Assembly: GCF_001942255.1 (NCBI RefSeq)
Contig: NZ_MKKC01000120.1
Coordinates: forward strand, 1-64,000
Reading direction: 5' to 3'
Source of the DNA: Nocardiopsis sp. CNR-923
GTDB taxonomy: Bacteria > Actinomycetota > Actinomycetes > Streptosporangiales > Streptosporangiaceae
Length of the DNA: 64,000 bases
Shown here: positions 17,897-26,473 of the stretch, piece after piece
Numbering within the stretch: the stretch's first letter is position 1
Layout of the letters: every line of letters begins with the position of its first letter
Notes under the pieces: model-generated
Told to the model about the DNA's origin: nothing
Databases searched by the model: none
What the model saw: the letters and a program-made list of their open reading frames with translations, nothing else
Made by a program: the position numbers and the translations under genes

Positions 17897-19012
17897 TTGG
17901 CTCAGGTGGAGATCGGGCTGGGGAAGAACGGGCGCCGAGCCTACGAGCTCGACGAGATCGGCATCGTGCCCGCCCGACGCACGCGCGACCCCGAGGAGGT
18001 GTCCATCGCGTGGCAGATCGACGCCTACCGGTTCGAGACGCCGCTGATGGTCAGCCCCATGGACAGCGTCGCCTCCCCCAGGACCGTCGTGGCCATCGGC
18101 CAGCTGGGCGGGCTCGGCGTCCTCGACCTGGAGGGGCTGTGGACCCGCTACGAGGACCCGGAACCGCTCCTCGCGGAGATCCGTGAACTCGGCGACGTGG
18201 CCGCCACCCAGCGGCTCCAGGAGATCTACGCCGCGCCGATCCAGGAGGAGCTGATCGGCCGTCGGATCCAGGAGATCCGCGACGCGGGCGTCGTCACGGC
18301 CGCACGGCTGTCGCCGCAGCGCACCGCCCAGTACCACAAGGCGGTCGTGGACGCCGGGGTGGACCTCTTCGTCATCCGCGGCACCACGGTCTCCGCCGAA
18401 CACGTGTCCGGCCGGGCCGAGCCGCTCAACCTCAAGCAATTCATCTACGACCTCGACGTGCCGGTCGTGGTCGGGGGCTGCGCCACCTACACGGCCGCGC
18501 TGCACCTGATGCGGACCGGCGCGGCCGGCGTCCTGGTCGGGTTCGGCGGCGGCTCCGGGCACACCACCCGCTCCGTGCTGGGTGTGGCGGTCCCGATGGC
18601 CAGCGCCGTCGGCGACGTGGCCGCAGCCCGCCGCGACTACCTCGACGAGTCCGGCGGCCGCTACGTGCACGTCATCGCGGATGGCGGCATGACCGGCAGC
18701 GGTGACATCGCCAAGGCCCTGGCCTGCGGCGCGGACGCGGTCATGGTCGGCTCCCCGCTGGCGCGCGCGGCCGAGGCGCCCGGCGGCGGCTACCACTGGG
18801 GCAGCGAGGCGCACCACGGTGAGCTGCCGCGCGGCGAGCGGCTGAAGGTCGGCACGATCGGCGACCTGAGGTCGATCCTGCACGGCCCGGCCTCCACGAG
18901 CGACGGCTCCATGAACCTCATGGGGGCGCTGCGCCGAACGATGGCCACGGCCGGTTACACCGATCTCAAGGAGTTCCAGCGGGTCGAGGTCGTGGTGAAC
19001 CCCCACCGCTGA
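17897..19012 (+). CDS. guaB3: GuaB3 family IMP dehydrogenase-related protein
   Basis: About 371 residues with the TIM-barrel IMPDH/GMPR fold but no CBS domains. IGLGKNGRRAYELDEIGIVPA at the start, SPMDSVASPRTVVAIGQLGG, VVVGGCATYTAALHLM, GGGSGHTTRSVLG and IADGGMTGSGDIAKALACGA are typical of the actinobacterial GuaB3 group. The canonical catalytic loop GxGSxCTTR of GuaB is absent: the corresponding region reads VIRGTTVSAEHVSG. Members of this group have been reported as GMP reductases, which would salvage GMP to IMP. TTG 17897 follows GAGGGGGAT. It lies downstream of guaB beyond the lectin gene, the usual actinobacterial arrangement. Confidence 0.85.
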   Translation: MAQVEIGLGKNGRRAYELDEIGIVPARRTRDPEEVSIAWQIDAYRFETPLMVSPMDSVASPRTVVAIGQLGGLGVLDLEGLWTRYEDPEPLLAEIRELGDVAATQRLQEIYAAPIQEELIGRRIQEIRDAGVVTAARLSPQRTAQYHKAVVDAGVDLFVIRGTTVSAEHVSGRAEPLNLKQFIYDLDVPVVVGGCATYTAALHLMRTGAAGVLVGFGGGSGHTTRSVLGVAVPMASAVGDVAAARRDYLDESGGRYVHVIADGGMTGSGDIAKALACGADAVMVGSPLARAAEAPGGGYHWGSEAHHGELPRGERLKVGTIGDLRSILHGPASTSDGSMNLMGALRRTMATAGYTDLKEFQRVEVVVNPHR

Positions 19013-19033
19013 CCGGACGCGACGGCTCCTTCG

Positions 19034-19063
19034 AGGGCGCTCCGCCATCGGGCTGGGCGCCCT
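19034..19063 (+). terminator. Terminator hairpin after guaB3
   Basis: AGGGCGC (19034-19040) pairs with GCGCCCT (19057-19063), followed by TT. Confidence 0.5.
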
Positions 19064-19108
19064 TTCGCGTCCGTTCCCCCGGTGACCGGACGGAGGCCGT
19101 GTGCGACC

Positions 19109-19216
19109 GTGGTCCGGGACCTGACGGCGGCGGGGGACTGGGAGAGCGCGATGTTGGAGTACAACCGGTCCAGGGCCTACCTCGACGACGTGCTCGCCTA
19201 CGCCGCCGCGGCCTGA
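19109..19216 (+). pseudogene. Remnant resembling the C-terminus of a lytic transglycosylase
   Basis: An open stretch ending ESAMLEYNRSRAYLDDVLAY AAAA and a stop. The 'YN.S.AYVDDVLAYA' pattern is the usual C-terminal signature of SLT-type lytic murein transglycosylases, but no catalytic domain precedes it. It lies in the gap between guaB3 and glpD. It is most likely the decayed 3' end of a lost gene; a short independent peptide gene is possible but has no clear ribosome binding site. Confidence 0.4.
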
Positions 19217-19440
19217 CCGGCGCGGAGCCCGTGCCCCCGTGCCCCCAGGGCCGGGCGCCGGGAGGGGCCGGGCGCGTTCCCGGACCGCGCCGGCGCACGG
19301 GTGACACGCCCGCCGGTACCGCGGCGACCAGTGCCGACACCGTCCCCCGGTTAGCCTGGGACCCTCTGAGCGGTCCGATGGACAGGGGCTCCGGGAGGGT
19401 ATCTGCCTGGGAGGAGCACCATCGAGACGGAGGACGACGG

Positions 19441-21170
19441 ATGGCGACCACGTGGTTGGGACCGGACGCGCGCACCGAGGCGCTCGCGTCGATGGCCGAC
19501 GAGGAACTCGACGTCCTCGTCGTCGGCGGAGGCATCGTCGGGGCGGGCGTCGCGTTGGACGCGGTCTCGCGCGGACTGTCCACCGGGCTGATCGAGGCGC
19601 GCGACTTCGCCTCGGGCACCTCCAGCAGATCCAGCAAGCTCATCCACGGCGGACTCCGGTACCTGGAGCAGTTGGACTTCGAACTGGTCCGCGAGGCGCT
19701 GACCGAACGCGGGCTGCTGCTCACCACGATCGCCCCGCACCTGGTCCGCCCGGTACCCTTCCTCTTCCCCTTCTCCCACCACTGGGAGCGGTTCTACATC
19801 GGCGCCGGCGTCACCCTCTACGACGCCCTCGCCCTGACCTCCCGCAACAACCGCGGCCTGCCCGCGCACCGGCATCTGACCAGATCCGGCGCGCTGCGGG
19901 TCTTCCCCGCGCTCAAACGGGACGCCCTGGCCGGCGCGTCCAGTACTGGGACGCCCAGGTCGACGACGCCCGCCTCGTCACCACCGTGCTGCGCACCGCC
20001 GCCGGGCTCGGCGCGCGGATCGCCTCGCGCGTCCAGGCGGTCGGTTTCCTGCGGGAGGGGGAGCACGTGGTCGGCGCCCGCGCGGCCGATCTGGAGACCG
20101 GGGCGCCGATCCACGTCCGCGCCCGTCAGGTGGTCAACGCCGCCGGAGTGTGGACCGACGACATCCAGGAGATGGTCGGCGGTCGCGGCCAGATCCACGT
20201 GCGCGCCTCCAAGGGCGTCCACCTGGTCGTTCCGCGCGACCGCATCCAGGCGTCCTCCGGCATGATCCTGCGCACCGAGAAGAGCGTCCTGTTCGTCATC
20301 CCCTGGGGACGGCACTGGATCATCGGCACCACCGACACCGACTGGGACCTCGACAAGGAGAACCCGGCCGCGAGCCGCGCCGACATCGACTACGTCCTCG
20401 ACCACGTCAACCAGGTCCTGCGCACCCCGCTGGGCAGGGACGACGTCGAGGGGGTCTTCGCGGGGCTGCGGCCGCTGCTGTCCGGGGAGTCCGAGGAGAG
20501 CTCCCAACTGTCCCGCGAGCACACGGTCGCCCACCCGGTGCCCGGCCTGGTCCTCATCGCGGGCGGCAAGTACACCACCTACCGCGTCATGGCCAAGGAC
20601 GCGGTGGACGCGGTCGCGCACGGCCTCGGCGGCGGCATCCCCGACTCGGTGACCGACCGTCTGCCGCTGGTCGGCGCGGACGGGTACGCCGCTCTGCGCA
20701 ACCAGCGCCAGGCCCTCGCACGCGGCTCCGGCCTGCACGTCTCGCGCGTCTCCCACCTGTTGCGCCGCTACGGGTCCTCCGTCCACGACCTGTTGACGCT
20801 GATCCGGGAGCGCCCCGACCTGGGCCGTCCGCTGGAGGCCGCCGAGGACTACCTGCGCGCCGAGGTCGTCTACGCGGCCCTGGCGGAGGGCGCCCGCCAC
20901 CTGGAGGACGTGCTGAGCCGGCGCACGCGGATCTCCTTCGAGACCTGGGACCGGGGCATCGCCGTCGCCGAGGAGGCCGCCGAGCTGCTCGCGGTGCCGC
21001 TCGAATGGGACGAGGAACAGGTCAAGCGGGAGGTCGAGTTCTACCGCAAGGGGATCGAGGCCGAGCGCGCGGCCCAGGAGCAGGACACCGACCAGGAGGC
21101 CGACGCCATCCAGCACGGGGCGCCGGAGATCGTCCCGGAGGCCGGGATCGGACGGCCAGGCGGGGACTGA
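19441..21170 (+). CDS. glpD: Glycerol-3-phosphate dehydrogenase, FAD-dependent (frameshift near 19935)
   Basis: About 576 residues. Oxidises glycerol 3-phosphate to dihydroxyacetone phosphate at the membrane, passing electrons to quinone. The FAD site is DVLVVGGGIVGAGVALDAVS near residue 18, followed by SGTSSRSSKLIHGGLRYLEQ. FVIPWGRHWIIGTTDTDWD and the C-terminal helical DAO_C domain are typical. ATG 19441 follows GGAGGAC. A C is missing from GGCGCC in the block LAGAVQYWDAQVDDARLV, which breaks the frame; the rest is intact, so this is probably a consensus error. No glpK or glpF is adjacent. Confidence 0.93.
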
Positions 21171-21285
21171 CCCCGACCGGTGGCGGGGCGCCCGCGCCCG
21201 TCGCGCCGGGCAGTGTGGTCCGGGGCACACGGTTGGCGCTAGGGTGCGGTACCGACACCCTCTCACCCCGCCGCGAAGGACCCCC

Positions 21286-22035
21286 ATGATCACGGTGCTT
21301 CTCGTCGAGGACGACGTCAGGCTCGCCGACGCCCTCGCGGGCGCCCTGGAAGGCCACGGGTACACGGTCGAACAGGTGCGCACCGCCGAGGCCGCGCTCG
21401 CCGCCCCGCCCGTCGACATCGTCCTGCTGGACCTCGGGCTGCCCGACATGGACGGCATCGACCTGTGCCGCCGCATGCGTGAACGCCCCGACGGCGGCGA
21501 CACCGCCATCATCATGGTCACCGCCCGGGGCGACCGACGCGAACGGGTGCGCGGTCTGCGCTCCGGCGCCGACGACTACGTGGTCAAACCCCTCGCGCTG
21601 GAGGAGTTGTGCGCGCGGATGGAGGCGGTGCTGCGGCGCACCGCGCGCCGGGGCGGACCCATCCTCAGCGCGGGAGCGGTCGCCGTCGATCCGGCCGCGC
21701 GCACCGCCACGTGCGCGGGCGTCCCGGTCGACCTCACCCGCAAGGAGTTCGACCTGCTCGCCGTCCTCGTCCGGGAGGCGGGGACGGTCGTCCCGCGCGA
21801 GCAGTTGCTGCTGCGGGTGTGGCAGACCGCCTGGCAGGGTACCCGCCGCACTCTGGAGGTGCACGTGGGGACCCTGCGCTCCAAGCTCGGCGTGCCCGGG
21901 CTCATCGAGACCGTGCGCGGCGTCGGGTACCGCCTGGTTCCGGAGACGCGGCCCGTGGCGACCGACCGTGTCGCGTCCTCGGGCCGTGAGGGGGCCGGGG
22001 GCGTGCCGGGAGCGGCCGGTGTGCCGGGTGCGTAG
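21286..22035 (+). CDS. OmpR/PhoB-family response regulator
   Basis: 249 residues. The receiver domain has the acidic pair (LLVEDD), phosphoacceptor Asp in DIVLLDLGLPDMDG (about residue 49), Thr in VTARGD and Lys in DYVVKPL. The C-terminal winged helix shows LTRKEFDLLAVLV, RTLEVHVGTLRSKLG and ETVRGVGYRLV. A Gly/Ala/Val tail of about 25 residues follows. It is paired with the histidine kinase starting 67 bp downstream. A GAACCTCA direct repeat with 11-base spacing lies between the nearby TAXI genes, the pattern expected for this class, so control of TRAP import is inferred. Confidence 0.92.
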   Translation: MITVLLVEDDVRLADALAGALEGHGYTVEQVRTAEAALAAPPVDIVLLDLGLPDMDGIDLCRRMRERPDGGDTAIIMVTARGDRRERVRGLRSGADDYVVKPLALEELCARMEAVLRRTARRGGPILSAGAVAVDPAARTATCAGVPVDLTRKEFDLLAVLVREAGTVVPREQLLLRVWQTAWQGTRRTLEVHVGTLRSKLGVPGLIETVRGVGYRLVPETRPVATDRVASSGREGAGGVPGAAGVPGA

Positions 22036-22102
22036 CGCGGACCGGGTGTGCTGGGACAAGCGGGTGCGTGCACGCGGGACTCGCCCGCCGGGAGCGTGAA
22101 CG

Positions 22103-23595
22103 GTGCGCCGACGCGTCGCGATCGTGTACGTCACCCTGTTGGTCGCCGGATGCCTGGGACTGGCCCTGCCGCTGTGCGGGAGCATCGCCGCGCGCGGGAC
22201 CTCCGCCATGCTCCTGGACCGGATCAACGACACCGCGCGCTTCGCCGGGCTGGCCGAGCCGGCCGTGGTCACGGGGTCGGCCGGCAGCCTGACCGGTGAA
22301 CTGGTCGCCTACGACCGGCTGTACGGGATCAGGGCGCTCGTGGTCGACCGGGACGGCACCGTGGTCGCCGCGTCCAGGGAGGGCCTCACGTTGGCCGACC
22401 TCGACTCCTCCGCCGAGGACGACGCCGCGCTCCCGTCCGAGTGCGCACCGCGCTCGCCGGGAACCGGATGGGCGCCGACACCGTCGTCTGGCCGTGGCAG
22501 AAGGGCCCGCTGGTCGTTGCCGAGCCCGTCGGCGGGGCGGGGGAGGTCGTCGGAGCCGCGGTGACCGCCTCGCCGACGGCGGCGCTGCGGCGGGCGACGC
22601 TCGCGCAGTGGAGTGTGGCCCTGGCCGGGGTCACCGCGCTGATGGTCGCGGGCATCACCGCAGCCGGGCCGCTCACCCGTTGGGTGCTGCGGCCCATCGA
22701 CGACCTGGACGGGGCGACCAGGGCGGTGAGCGGGGGCAGCCTGCACACCCGGGTGCGCACGGCCGCGGGGCCGCCCGAACTGCGTCGGCTGGCGGAGTCG
22801 TTCAACCAGATGGCCGACACCATCACGACGATGATCGAACGGCAGCGCATGTTCGTCGCCTACGCCGGGCACCAGGTGCGCAACCCGCTGGCGGCGCTGC
22901 GGTTGCGGGTGGACTCCCTCGCCCGGCACCTGCCGCCGGAGGGTCGGCAGGGTCACCGGTTGGCCCTGGACGAGGTGGACCGCCTGGCGCGGGTCTGCGA
23001 CGGTCTGCTCACGCTGGCCCGGACCGAGGACACCGACCACTCCACGGTGTGGGAGGACGTCGCCGAGGTCGCCGAGGACCGGGTGGCGGCGTGGTCGCCG
23101 ATCGCCGAACGGGCCGGGGCCGTGTTGGCGGCCGAGGGGGTGCGGGGCGTGCGGGTCAGGTGCGTGGAGGGGACGCTCGACCAGACGCTGGACGCGCTGA
23201 TCGACAACGCCCTGAAGTTCGGCGGGGAGGGCGTGCGGATCACGGTGCGGGTGCGGGGCCCGTTCGCCGGCCCGGACGGCTCGGGCCCTGGGTACGTGGA
23301 CGTGCACGTGGTCGACGACGGGCCGGGGCTGACCGAGGAACAGCTCGTCAACGCCGTCCGGCCGTTCTGGAGGGACGGGCACGACGGGGTCGGCGGCAGC
23401 GGGCTGGGACTGTCGATCGTCGTCACGCTGCTGGAGCTCCAGGGCGCCCGGCTCACCCTTCGGCCGCGCGGCCCGCACGGGATCGACGCCCGGGTGCGCC
23501 TCCCGGTCGACGCGACGGCGGGCGGGGCGGGCGAGAGGGCGGCCGACACGACGCGGACCTCGGCGGCGGCGGGTCAGGCGCCCGAGGTGTCGTAG
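22103..23595 (+). CDS. Membrane sensor histidine kinase (frameshift near 22430)
   Basis: About 497 residues. Two membrane helices (near residues 5-28 and about 170-192) flank a periplasmic-side sensor region, then HAMP (LRPIDDLDGATRAVSGG), HisKA with H-box YAGHQVRNPLAALRLR, and HATPase_c with N-box DALIDNALKFGG, DDGPGLTEEQ and GGSGLGLSIV. GTG 22103 directly follows the regulator. One base appears lost in the sensor region where the frame changes (DDAALPSE to RTALAGNRMG). Its 3' end overlaps the convergent TAXI gene by 22 bp. It probably senses a substrate of, or a condition tied to, the TRAP importer next door. Confidence 0.88.
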
Positions 23596-24563
23596 GCGTA
23601 CTTCATCGAGCGGTAGTAGGCCGCCGCGCCCGGGTGCAGCGGCACCGGAAGCGTGGCGATCGCCGAGCGCGGGTTCAGGTGCAACGCCACCGGATGGACC
23701 CCCACCAGGTCCGAGCGCGACTCGAACAGCAGCCGCGTCAGATCCCCGGCCACCTCGTCCGGCATGCTGCCGTTGACCACCAGCAGGCTCGGCACCCCGA
23801 TCGTGCGCACGGCCGCGACGTCCTCGTACGTTCCGGCGGGGACGGGCATCTCCGTGAAGAACTCTCCGTACTCCGCGACCAGCGGGGGGACGAACTCCGC
23901 CAGGTCGACCAGCCGGATCGGCGTGCGCGCGGCGAGGTCGGCCACGGCCCGGGTGGGCAGGCCGCCCGACCAGAAGAACGCGTCCACCCGCCCCTCCTCC
24001 AGGGCGCGCGCGGACTCGCCGATCGGCAGGCGGATCGGGACCACCCCCGCGGCTCCGGCCGTCCGTTCCGCCTTGGTGATCTCGTCCAGACCCGCCAGCG
24101 CGAGGAGCCGCTCGGCCATCATCTCGGTGCCTGAGCCGCTCGCGCCCAGTGACACGGTGCCGCCCTCCAGGTCGGCGATCTCCGTGTGGGGCGCGTCGGC
24201 GCGGACCACCAGGTGGGTGTGGTTGTCGTACAGGCGTGCGATGGCCGTGACGGGCAGCGGCGCGTCGAACGGGGGCTCCCCGGCGACCGCGAGCGCCGCG
24301 ACGTCGGCGAGGGTGAAAGCGGCGTCCACGGACCCGGTCGCGACCAGCCGGTTGTTCTCCACGCTGGCGGCGGTGGGGATCGCGACGATCTCCGTCTCAT
24401 CGGGGCGGGCGAGCACGGCGCTCGCCAGACCGAAGCCGTAGTCGAAGTAGACGCCGCCCTCGCCGCCGGTGCCGACCGACAGTTGCAGTGGGTTTTCATG
24501 TGGCGGGAGTGAACCCGTGAGGAGAGCGCCAAGGAGCACACCCGTCACGGTGGCCCGCATCAT
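23574..24563 (-). CDS. TAXI-family TRAP transporter solute-binding protein 1
   Basis: About 329 residues. N-terminal hydrophobic signal (RATVTGVLLGALLTGSL), then the TAXI fold: LSVGTGGEGGVYFDYGFGLA, ASVENNRLVATGSVDAAFT, GGTVSLGASGSGTEMMAERL and a C-terminal VPLHPGAAAYYRS. It would bind an organic-acid-like solute outside the membrane. There are alternative starts at 24560 and 24596 and none has a good ribosome binding site. It is divergent from the second TAXI gene and overlaps the kinase gene's 3' end. It has no lipobox, unlike the other copy. Confidence 0.8.
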   Translation of the reverse strand: MMRATVTGVLLGALLTGSLPPHENPLQLSVGTGGEGGVYFDYGFGLASAVLARPDETEIVAIPTAASVENNRLVATGSVDAAFTLADVAALAVAGEPPFDAPLPVTAIARLYDNHTHLVVRADAPHTEIADLEGGTVSLGASGSGTEMMAERLLALAGLDEITKAERTAGAAGVVPIRLPIGESARALEEGRVDAFFWSGGLPTRAVADLAARTPIRLVDLAEFVPPLVAEYGEFFTEMPVPAGTYEDVAAVRTIGVPSLLVVNGSMPDEVAGDLTRLLFESRSDLVGVHPVALHLNPRSAIATLPVPLHPGAAAYYRSMKYAYDTSGA

Positions 24564-24620
24564 CGACCACGAATCGTGACATCCCGCCCACACCATGGTC
24601 AGACGATAGCAACACGGACG

Positions 24621-24639
24621 GAACCTCAGCTGAACCTCA
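24621..24639 (+). promoter_or_regulatory. Direct repeat, candidate response-regulator box
   Basis: GAACCTCA occurs at 24621-24628 and again at 24632-24639, start-to-start spacing 11 bases, as for OmpR/PhoB-type dimers. A possible -10 (TACTGT, 24654-24659) follows. It is in the 243-bp region between the divergent TAXI genes. Confidence 0.5.
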
Positions 24640-24806
24640 AAACCCGGCGCGGATACTGTCCGCGCCGACGGCTTGTCACTAGGTTGCTGCGTGGGGCGGT
24701 TCCCGCCGGAGTCGGTTCCCCATCCTCGGGCCAGCCCCCCGGGGGAATCCTCCGGCGTCCTTCCCGCTCCGCACCGACCCCCCAAGGATTCCGAGAGGAC
24801 TCGACC

Positions 24807-25858
24807 ATGCGACGCGCCCTGCCGTCCCTGGCCGCCCTGCCCGTCAGCGTTCTCCTGCTGGCGGGTTGCGCACAGCCCGCCGACCAAGCAGCCGAGGAGC
24901 AGACGCCGATCGGCGAAGGCGCCGTCCGGGACCAGCTCAGCATCGTCACCGGCGGCACCACCGGTGTGTACTTCCAGATCGGGGGTGTGCTCAGCACGAT
25001 CATCGGCGACGAGATCGAGGGCCAGAGCGCCTCGGCCGAGACCACCGGCGCCTCGGTCGAGAACCTGCGCCTCCTCGGCAACGGTGAGGCCGACATGGCC
25101 ATCGTCCAGGGCGACGCCGCCGGTCAGGCGTTCGCCGGACTCGCGGAGTTCGAGAACAGCCAGGTCGAGTCCTACGCGCTCGGCGTGCTCTACCCCAACG
25201 TCTTCCACACGGTCACCCTGGCGGCGACCGCCGAGGAGAAGGGCCTGGAGTGCTTCCGCGACGTGCTCGACACCCGCTACTCGGTGGGCGCCCCCGGCAG
25301 CGGCAACGCGGCCACCACCAGCGCCGTGTTCGAGGCCCTGGAGATGTCCATGGGCGACATCGAGATCGAACAGCTCGGGTACGCCGAGACCGACACCGCG
25401 CTGCGCAACGACCAGCTCGACGCGGGGTCCTGGGTCGTCGGTGAGGGCCACGCCGGACTCGCGGAGCTCGCCACCACCGAGGACATCGCCCTCGTCAACA
25501 TGTGCGACGACGAGCGCTCCGCCATCACCGCCGGGTCCAGCAACTACACCGAGCACACCATCCCCGGCGGCACCTACGAGGGCGTCGAAGAGGACGTCGC
25601 GACCATCGCCGTGTGGAACTTGCTGGTGGTCAGCGGCGACTTCAACGAGGACCAGGCCTACGACGTCACCGCCGCGCTGTTCGCGCACGTCGACGCGGTC
25701 CTGGACGCTTACGCCCCGGCCGAGGAGTACCTCGTCCCCGAGACCATCCTGAACAGCCCCGTCCCGGTGCATCCCGGCGCCGCCCGCTTCTACGAGGAGC
25801 AGGGCGTCGAGCTGCCCGACGACTGGTGGCGGACACCGGCGCGGACACGCAGGGCTAG
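24807..25858 (+). CDS. TAXI-family TRAP solute-binding lipoprotein 2 (frameshift near 25828)
   Basis: About 350 residues. Lipoprotein signal LPVSVLLLAGCAQPA with lipobox LAGC. The TAXI domain shows LSIVTGGTTGVYFQIGGVLS, ASVENLRLLGNGEADMAIVQ, YSVGAPGSGNAATTSAVFEA and PVPVHPGAARFYEEQG, ending DDWW-ADTGADTQG after one lost G near the C-terminus. It captures the substrate for the DctQM permease two genes downstream. ATG 24807 follows GAGAGGA. First gene of the operon TAXI-DUF1850-permease. Confidence 0.9.
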
Positions 25859-25868
25859 GACACCCCCC

Positions 25869-26433
25869 ATGGCCGTCCGATCCGACCCGACCGACCGGCC
25901 ATCCGCGGGCGCCGGAGACACCCGCGCCCGCGGGCCGCGGTGCTGTGGGGCGGCGCGCTCGCCGTCGTCGCCGGGGCCGCCGCCCTGCTGTGGCCACTGT
26001 GCCCGCGCTCCGCGTGATCGACGACGGGACCGTGATCGGCCACCTCCCGCTCGCCGAGGGCGAGACCCTCACCGTGGCCTACGTCCACTCCATCGACGGC
26101 CTGCCGATCGAGGAGGACCTGACCGTGCGCGACGGCCGCCTCGTCGCCGAGTCCACCCGCAGCGTCCAGTACGGCGCCGGCATGGGCCAGATCCCCGGGG
26201 AGGGGGAGGCCCGCGCCGACGGCGAGTGGTGGGTCGTCGACGCCATGGACCGCGACGTCGGCGCCGAGATGGTGCTGCGCCCGGGCTCGGCCGCGGTCGA
26301 CCACCGCCTGCGCACGTCCGACGCCGAGGTCCGGCTCTCCCCGTGCCTGACCGCGCACCGCGTGGTCGTCGCCCCCGTGCGGGTGTCCACCCTCCAGTCA
26401 CTCCTCGGCCGCGCCCCGCGGCCCGAGTGCTGA
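25869..26433 (+). CDS. DUF1850 protein, TRAP-associated (frameshifts near 25936 and 26002)
   Basis: About 188 residues after two one-base corrections. N-terminal basic segment, a membrane helix (WGGALAVVAGAAALLWPL, readable only in the third frame), then the DUF1850 domain with VAYVHSIDGLPIEEDLTV and PCLTAHRVVVAPVRVS. DUF1850 genes sit almost only with TAXI-TRAP systems; the role is unknown, perhaps accessory to the permease. ATG 25869 is 10 bases after the binding-protein stop. Both losses are single G residues in G/C runs. Confidence 0.7.
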
Positions 26434-26473
26434 CACGCCCCGAGCCCCCCGCTGAGAATCCCGAGGAAAGACC

